A stretch of DNA of 64,000 nucleotides from Bicyclus anynana (lineage: Eukaryota > Arthropoda > Insecta > Lepidoptera > Nymphalidae): NCBI RefSeq assembly GCF_947172395.1, contig NC_069102.1:6788442-6852441 (forward strand). The letters run 5' to 3'. Shown here in pieces: positions 53,805 through 64,000 of this stretch; position 1 is the first letter of the stretch; each line of letters opens with the position of its first letter. The notes under the pieces were generated by a model that searched no databases, was not told the origin of the DNA, and worked only from the letters and a program-made list of their open reading frames with translations. The translations under genes and the position numbers were made by a program.

Positions 53805-54482
53805 AGCTTTTATTCAATTTACCTACCCTGTTAACAATAATATCTAAACTAAACTTCCTTCTTGTTATTAATGGAAGGCGTCCACAAATCCGCATCCTAC
53901 GATTCGCGCGAAACTATCGTAAAAGGAGGTCCACTCTTGTGCCCCGTATCATTAAAATTTTAAAAATAAAAGAATTTTAATAAAATTTATTAAAGTGAAT
54001 AAATCCAACTAAATAAAAAGAAATAAATAAAATTAAAACCCAAGTTTTTGAGTTGTCAAGATGGCGCCCATAAAACATATATGACATAACAATTGACAGC
54101 AAACGTCAAATCGACTATTGCATTGAAATCGTCATCAATCCGCCAATATTACCCACAATAGTGTTGCTTTTCTTGGGAGAAACTGAATATTATTTCGAAA
54201 AAAATTTAGGAACAAGAAAGATGTTTAATTTAGGTTATTAACAGGACCTGCCTTTAATTGACATATCCTACGATGGTCTTTGACCATTATGGCTATTGTT
54301 ACTTTATAGGTGGCAGCACGCGGCAGCTCGGAACAACGATCAACGAATATTGCTCATGCGGTACAACTTGCGGAAGTTTTTGAGTCAACGGGTAAGTTCG
54401 TATTCTGTCTTTGGCTTCCTTGGACCTTGTTTTGTATCATATTGACACGTAGGTACATAACTCCTTGGAGCTAAGTGTGTGC
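53805..54482. other. Intergenic stretch
   Basis: AT-rich, with short GC-richer parts at 53870-53950 and 54300-54400. No gene. Confidence 0.35.
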
Positions 54483-55040
54483 AGTAAGCAGGGGCGTAGC
54501 TACCGCCGTTTCAGCCGTGACAATGATACGGGGCCCCCGGACCACGGGAGCCCCTTACGTGTGAAAGCAAAATAAGTATTATTTAGTAAAGTGTAGGTAA
54601 TCCACAATTTCACTGAATCTGGTGCTTCCCAAAAAAACTGCCAATAGTTTCTCTTGAGAAATGACAAAGCCAAAGAAAGCAATTATTTTCTTTCCCGGGC
54701 TTGAGCCCAAAAGTTGGAGACGACGTTGGTATGTTTCCAACTTTTGGACGCAAGCTTAAAACCCGAGGAAAAAATTGGTTTAAGTCACTGTCATATGCTC
54801 TGAGACTACTAAACCGAAAAATTCTTTCACTGTTGCAAAGCTACATTATCCCTAATTGTTATAGGCTATATTTTATTCCCGTATTCTTACGGAAACCGGA
54901 ACCACGCGGATGAAACCGCGCGGCGTGTACCATATTCATTAAATAAACCGTAGTCATTAAATAAAATTACGTGACGATTATTTTGAGGCCCTAACAGCAC
55001 GACCCTGAGATAATAGTTACGCCACAAATGCCTCCCCTAG
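54483..55040. repeat. DNA-transposon-like element with T' inside
   Basis: The left end GCAGGGGCGTAGCTACCG and the right end near 55000 (CTGAGATAATAGTTACGCC) are roughly complementary. 54745-54935 inside is a T' copy (ACCGAAAAATTCTTTCACTG to GAAACCGCGCGGCGTG). Confidence 0.5.
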
Positions 55041-55985
55041 TTATAAACTTTGTGTACGCTCCTGATATAAGCTTTTCTTAAAAGATAGATTGGTATACAA
55101 ATGCTATCACTTATTTGTAAATCTATAGAATAGGAATATCCGATTTGAAGTATTTTCGATGAAAGCTCCCGAGGAGCTTGACTTTCTGAAACTTTTGACA
55201 TTCATCACACATGACAAACCTAAAGCTTTGTCATAAATTTACTTATTAGTAGGCAAGAACTGCATGAAAATCCATTCGGCTTTTTTGAGTTTATCGCTGA
55301 CAGACAGACAGAATGTCTGAAAAATTGTCAGTATCTTTATGTAATCTGATATGATATAAGTAATTTTCCACAAATCACACTATTCCTTTATATATTTACA
55401 TAGTAAAAACAACTTGATCATAGCAATATTATTGGAATGTAGCAATAAGCATTGCTTCCAAGAAAAACCTACCACGTTGATCTCGTTTGTGATTCAGATA
55501 TAAGGAAAATTAGTAACTAAAGGACAAAAACGCAAAACCACAATTACCATGAACAAATAGATATTAGATTACGGGTAGAAACCTATACATACTTCTAGAA
55601 ACAATGTCCGAGATTACGCCTGAATAATATTTGTAGCAATAGTTCCTAGTTTAAAATTTAAAATTCGTTATACACTTTCCAATTATTCGGTTAAATTCGT
55701 ATTATTTATCGTAAAAATTAAAAAGTTCTAAAAAAAGTCCGCGACAGCCCACAAAACGAAGTTGTGTCCGCTAGTTGATTAATAATAATAAACCACATAG
55801 GTATATTTTTCTACCTATTGGTATATCAACATAAAGCAGCAACTCGACTGACTACATTTTACCGGTTTACATCGAGATAACTTGTTTAGAAGAAATTATA
55901 CGCGTAGAATCAAGGAAGTATGTATGTAAACCAGAGTAAAAACGTTTTACAACTACAAAACAACGTTATATTGTACACTTCTCAA
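55041..55985. other. Intergenic stretch
   Basis: AT-rich. AGTCCGCGACAGCCCACAAA near 55735 looks like a T-type end. No gene. Confidence 0.35.
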
Positions 55986-55990
55986 TAATT

Positions 55991-56022
<32 letters not shown>

Positions 56023-56190
56023 ATCAGCCGATAGACGTCCACTGCAGGACTTTTATAGGGACATCCAATCATCACGATCCTGAGCCGCCTGCATCCAGCG
56101 AATACCTGCGAGTCGCTTGATGTCGTCAGTCCACCAGATGGGGGGTCGATCAACACTGCTCTTTCTAGTGCGGGGTCGCCAGAAATTGCT
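55986..56190 (-). repeat. RTE-1 LINE 3' end with (ATC)n
   Basis: An ATC run at 55990-56022, then GCCGATAGACGTCCACTGC and CATCCAGCGAATACCTGCG. Confidence 0.82.
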
Positions 56191-56311
56191 GGTAACCAAC
56201 TAAGCTCATCATATTTTTTAAGAAAATACACCCCAGTCATGCCTCTCAAATCTGTCGCGAAATTGAAACAATAAGCTACCTAAGTAATACAAGGGTTTAA
56301 AAGGACGAATA

Positions 56312-56691
56312 AAGGTCCGTTTATATCTACAGACATTTAGCGTGTCAGACACGAGCCGTGGCAGACAAAATAATAGTCTTCTATAAAATGTTTTTATACG
56401 TGATGTTGATGATGTTGACACGGGCCGCGACCGACTAGTATTCACGAAAAGAATATTTTGTCTGTGCCGTTAATGTCTGTAGAGTCCTTACACAAAAGTC
56501 AGTATGACCGCCATTACCAAATGATAATGATCGCCATTAGGACATAGCGCTGCGTCTGAGGGACTTCTTTCATGAAAAAGACTTTAAGTATCTCTAGCTA
56601 CCTGCTGGGCAATGTGAAAAGACGGTGTCTGTGGGTGTCTGCCACGCTACTTGTCTGTGACGCACTGTATCTGTAGACATAAACAGACCTT
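56312..56691. repeat. TIR element, single copy
   Basis: AAGGTCCGTTTATATCTACA on the left and the complement of AAGGTCTGTTTATGTCTACA on the right. The similarity extends about 55 bases inward (GTGGCAGAC on both). About 380 bases, non-coding. Confidence 0.75.
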
Positions 56692-57340
56692 GATTCAAAA
56701 CTAAACAGTCATGATTCTTTAAAAAAAAAACATCGCCTACCAGTTGCCATGACCCAAAAAAACCCGTTCATTTTTTATTAGGAAGAGGGTCGTCGAACCG
56801 AAAGCCTTTTAAAAAGTAAATAAAAAATATTGGATTCCAAACATTTTATGGATATTAAATTATATCCGAGCGCATTTGGAATCCTTAATAAAAAAAATAA
56901 CCACAAGTCGATTCAAACGTAATATTTTGTACGGGTGAGTCAAAGGCTGTATGTAAGCTTGTTTACATTTTCTTGAATATCCTTTTTGGCCTACAAAGTG
57001 TAATTAATAAAACCAGGACTATGTGCAGTTTTTTTAAAAAAATAAATATCACGTGTCTCAAACGGTGATCGAAAAACATAATGAGGAAACCTGCATACCA
57101 GAGATTTTTCTTAAATCTCTGGTACACAAACCTACTTTGGATATCGGGTAAAAAGTAAACGCAAGCAGTAAAATTCAGGACAAAGTATAGTTCTAAGCAA
57201 AGAGTAGAGTAAGTTCTAAGTAATGGCGTGCTCTTCATATATGCAAAAATTCACTGCCTACCCTGAGAACTGTATCTCGAAACTGTATTGGTAAAGAAAT
57301 TTACCGTTTTGTACGTGTATGTTTAATTTTTTTTTAAAAA
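56692..57340. other. Intergenic stretch with a SINE-A piece
   Basis: 57038-57125 is SINE-A body (AATATCACGTGTCTCAAACG). The rest is AT-rich with no gene. Confidence 0.45.
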
Positions 57341-57857
57341 AAGGAGGAGGTTCTCAATTCAACGCGCATGTTTTTTTTAATGTTTGTTACCTTATAACTT
57401 CGTAATTTATTAATCAATTTCGAAAAATACTTTTTTTGTTTGAAAGCGTATACTTCCAGAGGTACTATTAGGGGTAAGTTTAAGGTACGTAAATAACTGA
57501 AATACGTTTTTGAAGGCGGTTCCATTTTTATGTTAAAAAAAAATCGATAGTGGAACGTGACAACGTCATAAGAAAATACTGATGGAATGGTTGCATTTTT
57601 CAAAAGAAAATGTTCGTTTTTCAAAAATACTGTTTAATAATCTTCATATACCAGAATATACTTTATTACTAGTAAAAAAAGTTAGCAACCCTAGAGCAAG
57701 GGAACGACGCATGACGTCATCTTTTTTCGAGTGTGCAGCCGGCTCTATCGAATTATAAGACATTGTCACATCAAAAGATTATGTACGTACAGTGCCTACC
57801 CTAGTTAAAGATGCACGCCACTGGTTCTAAGTAGGTAAATAATAATACACCAAATAA
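57341..57857. other. Element F end and AT-rich sequence
   Basis: AAGGAGGAGGTTCTCAATTC at 57342 matches 14206. The rest is unassigned. Confidence 0.4.
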
Positions 57858-58043
57858 AAAGATGATGCGGCCTTCAGTAAACTACTTTCTTCTGTTCCGG
57901 ACACCGTGTCTGTTTTGTATGCGGCCCGTTACATCGACCTGGGACTGGTTTGGAGAAATGCTCTGCCTCTCTCTGACCACAACGACACTGGCCGTGGCAA
58001 CCGAAGGACCCGTTTACACTTTCTCGCTTTCTTCAAACAGTGA
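57858..58043 (+). other. GC-rich open segment, possible exon or gene relic
   Basis: This 186-base island is GC-rich in an AT-rich setting. One frame reads DDAAFSKLLSSVPDTVSVLY, then AARYIDLGLVWRNALPLSDH, ending TGA at 58041. It looks like real protein, but I do not recognise it and find no acceptor before it. A second frame (57862-58047) is also open and has a donor-like ACA|GTGAGT. It may be a processed fragment of an unrelated gene. Confidence 0.35.
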
Positions 58044-58064
58044 GTAACAATTTTGTATAATAAC

Positions 58065-58257
58065 TAGCTGACGCCGCGCGGTTTTATCCGCGTGGTTCCC
58101 GTTCCTGTAGGAATACAGGGATAATATATAGCTTATAACCTTCCTCGATAAATGGGCTATCTAACACCGAAAGAATTTTTCAAATCGGACCAGTAGTTCC
58201 TAAGATTAGCGCGTTCAATCAAACAAACTCTTCAGCTTTATAATATTAGTATAGACT
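58065..58257 (-). repeat. Element T' copy
   Basis: ACTAGCTGACGCCGCGCGGT to CTTCAGCTTTATAATATTAG. It starts about 20 bases after the open segment. Confidence 0.82.
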
Positions 58258-59919
58258 CAATGAATGTTTTATAATGTAGATATGTTACGTGCATACAAAA
58301 TCACTGCAATAAATTATCCGAATTTAACGACTCCACTGAGCGCACACATGTACAATTTTGTGTTTACTTACATTAGATATATAGTTTTTACACTTCCTGA
58401 ATACAAAACTCGACTTTGTAGACAATATTTAGGTATCATGTATTTATTAAACTTTAGTTGTTGAATGAGCGACTAAAATGAAATTAAGACAATTATGCAC
58501 ATTGTCCGTCTCCATTTTAATGCGCTGGTGCCCTATCTCTAGTATAAAATATCATTGTAATAACTACACCCCACATATTCACCCGTGTAGTTCCCGTTTT
58601 TGTGGATGTAGAAGGATAGAATAAATAATATTTTACTCTCTGATAATGTAGCTTTTCTCTAGTGAAAGAATTTTTCAAATCGATCCAATAGCTTCCATCC
58701 GATCCAATGACATCATCCAATATTAGACATTTTAAAGCAAACGACGGCAATTTATATAAAAAAGAATCGAAAAATATTTATAACATTTAATAAAACTAAT
58801 GTCTTTTTTAAGTACGTCTAAACAAAACGTATGTTTACATCTACACTGACGTCTTTTATTTCTATTTACTTGACATGAATTATTTATTCGTAAGCGGAAT
58901 AAATGGGAATAAAACCGCAGGCTTCTATTATATCGGCAACACGATAAAAAGGCCTTTGCCCTTTACAATAGTGATGAAAAAATATCATTGACTAAAAATA
59001 AACTTAAGAGCTGTTAAGTTTATTTTTTGTCAATTATAAACAGCTTAAAAGAAATAAAATATCTTTTTCTAATAAAAGAAATACTTTTATTTTACTTTTG
59101 TTCTATCAACTACTATTGGTTAAAACGTAAACTAACCTCGAAGCCGAGTGTTGTATTCTTTCTGCAAGCACAAGTAAAAATACTTTAAAATGACATATTG
59201 ATGCTATTATTATTATCTATGGCAATAACATTTCTTAATACAAACATACATACAGCCAAACATAGAATAAAGAAGTAAGTTAAACGCAGATATAGTAACT
59301 TGTAACTTACATACGAGTAACTTAACTTCAAACATTTTCACCGGTTTGAAAAGATTCATAACAAATTTTACATCTCTTAGAAGTACGTTCTCTTACTTTA
59401 GTAAACCGTTTACTTTAGTACCTAGTCCATGCTTTAATACCAGGCAAGGAATCATACTGATCACCATAAGTTAGGTGATCACTATTAACATAACACAAAC
59501 CAATGCCAACACATTACCATTGATATGATTCAATAAATTACAGTTTTACGATTTACGAGTAGATTATCTTTGTTTTTATATTTGACAACAATTGCGAACT
59601 TTATGATCTTTATAAACATCAAAATGGCCTTCACATCGTGTCGCAGATATACCAGAAACTATAAATAAAACTATTATAATTAATAGTATTATTTACAAGT
59701 ACCATAGTTTGTGTCAAGTTACAGCATTTTATGCTATTAAGGAGATTTTCCTAAGGTTAATCGTTGCGTTGTTAACGTTTAATGGAGCGGTGTGTTCTAG
59801 ATAGGTACAAGTAACATACCTACTACCTATTTACCTACGTGTCTTGTAATACCTTTGTTTGAATACCAATCGTAAGGTATCGAATTGGGTATTTGACTAC
59901 CTTTGAAGATATTGATTTT
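58258..59919. other. AT-rich intergenic stretch
   Basis: A degenerate T' piece at 58570-58700 (GTGTAGTTCCCGTTTTTGTG) is the only repeat seen. ACATACATACAGCCAAACAT at 59242 is an element F word. Confidence 0.4.
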
Positions 59920-60290
59920 TATGAGTCATTCGGGAAAATTATGTCAATATTAACTAATTAACTAATTAATACCTACATAAAAAACAAAAATGAAGCATAT
60001 TTGTAAAATAAATAAGGTTTAAAAATTCCTAAAAGATTTATCAAAATATTAAATGAAAATCCTATAAACTTAAATTGCTTACATTCAATGTGACATTTTT
60101 ATTAAATTCCTACAGGTAACCATAAACACACAAATAACAAATATATACATACCTATGTAATTTTATTTGTACGCCAAATGGCGACATGGGGCGTGTTTGG
60201 GTCGTTTATGACCGCCGCGCCGCAAAAACGTCCCTGTAATCGCAGATACACTGTTACTTCTACAAAATTTTGATCTACTAATCATTATCA
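59920..60290 (+). repeat. Repeat E, diverged copy
   Basis: GTCATTCGGGAAAATTATGT, AACACACAAATAACAAATAT, ATCGCAGATACACTGTTACT align in order with 35740-36130. Confidence 0.65.
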
Positions 60291-60530
60291 TCTTTAGCAG
60301 CCGATGAATATCCACTTTTGGACATAGGCCTCCAGACTGCCAAACATCCCCGTACGTTAGTTAGTTAGTTTACTTGGCTAAAAAATAAGCTAAGCTCGTG
60401 CATTTTTTCATTTGTAGGTATCTCCGAAATTACGTTTCGTTTTTAATCATAATCACCATCTAGGCCCCCGTCTCCATGTCATCTAAATAAGCAAGAAAAA
60501 AGTGGACGTCTATCGGCTGTTAAGGAGGAA
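60287..60530 (-). repeat. RTE-1 3' end fragment and debris
   Basis: GCAGCCGATGAATATCCAC and GGACATAGGCCTCCAGACTG. A plus-strand piece, GTGGACGTCTATCGGCTG, lies at 60502. Confidence 0.6.
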
Positions 60531-60629
60531 GAGGAAGGTCCCGCTTTTGTGCTTAGGTTATACAATAATGACCCCATAGGTCCAGGAATAATGAACGACT
60601 AATATAACAATCTTTCATCGCAGGTCACG

Positions 60630-61679
60630 ATGAAGCAATGGGTGTTCAGTTTGTGTGCGCTGACGGTGGTGGCCTCCTCCATAGCCCAGCAATACCAGCA
60701 GTTCGTGAACAGATACGACAACTTCAACGCTGATTCTATCATACAGAACGATAGGATCCTACTCGCCTACTACAAATGCGTTATGGAGAAGGGCCCTTGC
60801 ACTAAGGACGGCAAGAACTTTAAGCGTAAGTTGCGTTATCATTAGCCAGTGGCGTGCACAGGGGTTTTAACTAGGGTAAGCACCAGACACTAGTGGCGTA
60901 ACTTTGTCATCTAAGGCCTCAATAAAATCTCACGTAATTTTATATAGTCCTTAGCGCCGTGCGTCTGTGGCATTTTACAAACCCTGCCACCCTATAATAG
61001 TAGAAGATCCGTATTAGAAACCAACTTCACCCTTGGGTGACAAGTGTTTTATATCTTTAATACTTTAAAACGTAGTATATATTTCGAGTAGGTTGGCTAA
61101 AAATTTCCTGGCCCTAATTAACCATTATTAACTACCAATAATAAGTTTGGCCAGGAGTTTTTGAGGCAACTTACTCGCAATATTTTTTTAACTTATACCT
61201 ACTAAATTTAATTTAATAAAAAACTTTCATCCGTGAAACATATGGGTGAAGGTCATTTCTAATAAGGATTTTTCACCGATCAGTTTAAATAACAACATTA
61301 AAAATATGCTGTTTTTTTTCGTGTATTATAAGGCTAACGCTTGACCACAATCAAGCCTGATGTGTCCAATGATGAGCTCTAAGATGAAGCGCGCTTGTCT
61401 AGAAGATGCATTTTCACTCTTGCCTGATAATTATGAGAAGTCGTTTTAGATATTTTAACAATTTATTCAATTTAGAATTATAATTTTTCAGGAGTCTTGC
61501 CGGAAACATTGCAAACCGCGTGCGGTCGGTGCTCATCTAAACAGAAGGTAGTCGTGCGGAAAATGCTCCTCGGCATCAAGGCGAAGAGTGAACCGCGTTT
61601 CCTTGAACTACTGGAAAAGTACGACCCGACACAAGCCAATAGAGAGGCCCTCTACAACTTTTTAGTTACGGGAAATTAG
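60630..61679 (+). CDS. Chemosensory protein CSP-h
   Basis: Exons 60630-60825 and 61492-61679 encode 127 residues, the longest of the array. The ATG lies six bases after an acceptor (TTTCATCGCAG, 60623). Signal peptide to residue 19 (SSIA), then a Gln-rich mature start QQYQQFVNRYDNFNADSIIQ. Cysteines at 50, 57, 76 and 79 with standard spacing (CVMEKGPC, CGRC). Phe102 takes the pocket-Trp position. C-terminal EKYDPTQANREALYNF lacks the KY of CSP-b to CSP-e. Donor C|GTAAGT, acceptor AATTTTTCAG, junction FK|RVLPETL. AATAAA at 61769 is the likely poly(A) signal. GC is higher than in its neighbours. The 666-base intron holds only degenerate repeat pieces. Confidence 0.95.
60846..61430. repeat. Degenerate repeat pieces in CSP-h intron
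   Basis: CCAGTGGCGTGCACAGGGG at 60846 resembles CCAGTGGCGTGCATAAGGG at 8350. 61328-61430 is a very decayed reverse SINE-B (AAGGCTAACGCTTGACCAC). Confidence 0.45.
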
Positions 61680-61814
61680 ATTAGATAGAATAGTATTTAT
61701 ATTTAGTTAGATAGTTACTTAAAATAAGTAGATTCCGCCCAAAATCTTGTCTACGATATTTCGATTTAAATAAAATAAAGTACAGAAACAGTGGCGAATT
61801 TATTGGATGAAATT

Positions 61815-62185
61815 AGTCCTGCGCGTATAGAACTATAGACTCCAGTGTTGCCAGTGAGGACTGAAAGTCACACAGCGGGCGATGGAACGAGCTATGCTGT
61901 TTTTGCGTGAGCGATTCAGAAATGAGGAGATCTACAGAAGAAACAAAGTCACCGACATAGCTCAACGTGTCGCAGTGGCAATGGGCGGGGCACATAGTTC
62001 GAAGAGCCGATGGACGTTGGGGTCCCAAGGTGCTGGTGGACCCCCCACCAAGTGGACTGACGACGTCAAGCGAGTCGCAGGGATTCGCTGGATGCATGCG
62101 GCTCAGGATGTTTGGAAGTCCCTACAAAAGGCCTATGTTCTGCAGTGGACATCCATCGGCTGATATGATGATCATGATGTAATTA
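61815..62185 (+). repeat. RTE-1 LINE 3' end after CSP-h
   Basis: GCGATGGAACGAGCTATGCT, GAAGAGCCGATGGACGTTGG, GTCAAGCGAGTCGCAGGGA, ending in TGATATGATGATCATGATG. It starts about 40 bases after the CSP-h poly(A) signal. Confidence 0.85.
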
Positions 62186-62189
62186 TTTC

Positions 62190-62860
62190 TGAGCGTGTAG
62201 ACCCTCTTCGAATCATGGGCCTATTGCATTTTACACCACTGTATATAAATACAATATTTGGGTACTAGTAACTCATAGTTGGACTATATTATATGAATGA
62301 ATTTACAAAACAAATTTATACATATGTGATTAGTTTTCCACATGTATTAAAATAATATAAATATTGTTATACTTATTTAAAATTCCAATGTGCTGCAGCA
62401 ATGTTGCAACAATATTATACCTGTTGATTTATTATCATAGAATATTAGTAAAATTCCAAGAAAAACAAAGAAATAATTATTATATCTCAATAACTGCAAG
62501 AATCATCAACTTTTCAAGTTTGGAGAACTATGCCTTCACTCTAAACATAATTTATGGTTAAAGTTATATTATAAGACAAATGGATGAAATTTTAAAAGAG
62601 TATGAATGAAATAAAAGATTATAGTTATTCAGAATTAAAATTTGAAGTTTTGCTTCTTTCCTCTTGTGTATCGATTGACAATGTACCTCGCTTGAACACA
62701 AATGTAATAAATGTCTTTGTAAAAACGATCAATAAGCAAGCATCAGACCATACCATAAACGTAATATATTAGCATTAACAAGGTCAGATCAGTTGATCCT
62801 ATAATTACTGCATGTTTGCATTCTGCTTACCCTTCTAAGAAACAACATGAATTTCAAACA
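62190..62860. other. AT-rich intergenic stretch before CSP-i
   Basis: No gene or clear repeat. Confidence 0.45.
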
Positions 62861-62865
62861 CATCA

Positions 62866-62968
62866 TATATATATAAATGCCGGAACAGTACTTGTTCTAA
62901 CAACATTGTACGTCAGCCAGACCTAAGCAGCACATTTATTATTTTATTCGTGTGATTTAAAACTTAAA
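62866..62968 (+). promoter_or_regulatory. Promoter and 5' UTR of CSP-i
   Basis: A TATA box (TATATATATAAATGCC) lies about 100 bases before the ATG. No acceptor lies just before the start codon, unlike in most other genes of the array, so the leader seems unspliced. Confidence 0.55.
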
Positions 62969-63149
62969 ATGAAGGTGATAATACTTGCGTTGTGCATTAT
63001 AGCGTTAGCTTTCGCTGAAGACAAATACGATTCTTCTAGCGATGATATAGATCTCAGCGAAGTGTTAGGCAATGATCGGCTCATTGCTGCATATTCAAAA
63101 TGTTTGCTAGATAAAGGAGCTTGCACTCCAGAAGTCAAGAAACTCAAAG
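62969..63149 (+). CDS. Chemosensory protein CSP-i, first exon only
   Basis: The exon encodes 60 residues and ends at a strong donor, CAAAG|GTAAGA. Signal peptide to residue 16 (LAFA), then EDKYDSSSDDIDLSEVLGND, RLIAAYSKC and cysteines 45 and 52 (CLLDKGAC). Phase 1 after Lys60, with the next codon starting G. Exon 2 with its CX2C pair must lie beyond position 64000, because no match was found in the remaining 850 bases. The frame past 63149 is intron read-through. Confidence 0.92.
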
Positions 63150-64000
63150 GTAAGAAACAGTTACCATTATTTACGCTAACATAAATAAAAAGCGATAACT
63201 AGATCTTAATAAAATTTTATAACAATATTCCAATTTGCAATAAGATTTTTTTATTTTAGTAATATTTTTTTAATTTATTTTTCAAAAGTTTATCATTTAC
63301 AAAGTCTCTAAATATAATTAAGGATACAAATAACTCACTAAGTAAACTTTATCTAGTATAATTTTGCTATTTTCTTCCTTCATGTGGTTATAGTTTGTAT
63401 TTAACCGTTTATTATCCAAAAATATCAGAATAAACCCATTATTAGAAATATTTTAGAAACTGTTTTGCAAGCATTATTTAGAATTAATCAATATTACTCG
63501 TCCAGAGTCTTTCAGAGTCATAAGTCTTTATGTGATTATACGCTCTTATATCGACCTTCCCAGAAATGTAAATTACATTTACTTGCTGCATATATGATAT
63601 TCTTTAACAAAGTATATTTCTGGTGCTAATTCAGTTTAAGCACTATCAAAACCTGAACTATATTTAAAAGAATTATAGCAGATTGTTTTGATTAATAAGC
63701 TGGCCTATTCACTATTTTGGTCTTTGTTAACAAACTATTAAAATAAACATCAAATCAATTGACAAAATGTCCTACATACTGTTTGATATCCACCAACATC
63801 AACAAGCACCGGATAACATTTGTTACATAGAATTTCATTTTCGTATATGTCAACTAGCTTATGTCAAAAATTTTCCTGCTGGATCATTGCTCATTATCAT
63901 CATTTTTTTATTGCACACTGAAGGACCCAGGCCTCTTTTCTCGAGTGTCCAGGAAACTGAATATATAAAAAAATATTTGAATCCCTATAACGAGATCGAG
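63150..64000. other. Start of CSP-i intron
   Basis: AT-rich. 63699-63764 is the repeat shared with the CSP-f intron. 63893-63955 (GCACACTGAAGGACCCAGGC) may be the start of another element. Confidence 0.5.

Overview
The window is nuclear DNA of a lepidopteran insect, probably a butterfly or moth of undetermined family. The evidence is small spliced genes with GT-AG introns, strong AT bias, tRNA-headed SINEs, RTE-like and CR1/Jockey-like retroelement 3' ends with GAT-repeat or AAATTCA tails, many hairpin MITEs, and a tandem family of insect chemosensory proteins. No prokaryotic features are present.

The main content is a head-to-tail array of nine chemosensory protein genes (CSP, OS-D/A10 family), all on the + strand: CSP-a 1576-3140, CSP-b 8512-9498, CSP-c 16297-17759, CSP-d 23091-26935, CSP-e 31172-36648, CSP-f 43359-46414, CSP-g 51689-53757, CSP-h 60630-61679, and CSP-i from 62969 with its second exon beyond the window. 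The letters are local labels, not official names. Each gene has two coding exons. The intron is in phase 1, directly after the codon of a conserved Lys (Arg in CSP-g). The first exon encodes the signal peptide and the first two cysteines; the second encodes the other two and the C-terminal helices. Eight genes are complete (110-127 residues). In seven of these the spacing is C-X6-C-X18-C-X2-C; CSP-g has X17 and a shortened C-terminus. A ninth-plus relic, a broken CSP second exon on the minus strand with an in-frame stop, lies at about 4545-4676.

Several genes start translation a few bases after a splice acceptor, so they probably have a separate 5' UTR exon. Good TATA-box plus short-exon plus donor candidates lie upstream of CSP-d (20562-20645) and CSP-g (51305-51361), weaker ones upstream of CSP-a, CSP-b and CSP-f. 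CSP-i seems to have a TATA box at 62866 and an unspliced 5' UTR.

Almost all the rest is repeats. I separate four tRNA-derived SINE families (A-D), RTE-like and CR1/Jockey-like LINE 3' ends, two abundant dispersed elements called T (end CGCGGACGAAGTCGCGG) and T' (TATAAAGCTGAAGAGTTTG), several palindromic MITE families with two to four copies each, a PIF/Harbinger-like fragment, GGGTA minisatellites attached to element T, and smaller tandem repeats. Repeats lie in most of the CSP introns, in places within 25-50 bases of a splice site. Introns run from 0.6 to 5.1 kb mainly because of these insertions.

CSPs of this family are secreted all-helical carriers of small hydrophobic ligands, so the region reads as a locally expanded ligand-carrier cluster. 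At the position of the family's ligand-pocket Trp, CSP-a and CSP-f have Trp, CSP-b to CSP-e have Tyr, and CSP-g and CSP-h have Phe. One minus-strand open frame (19757-20030) may be an exon of an unrelated small secreted protein; it is uncertain.
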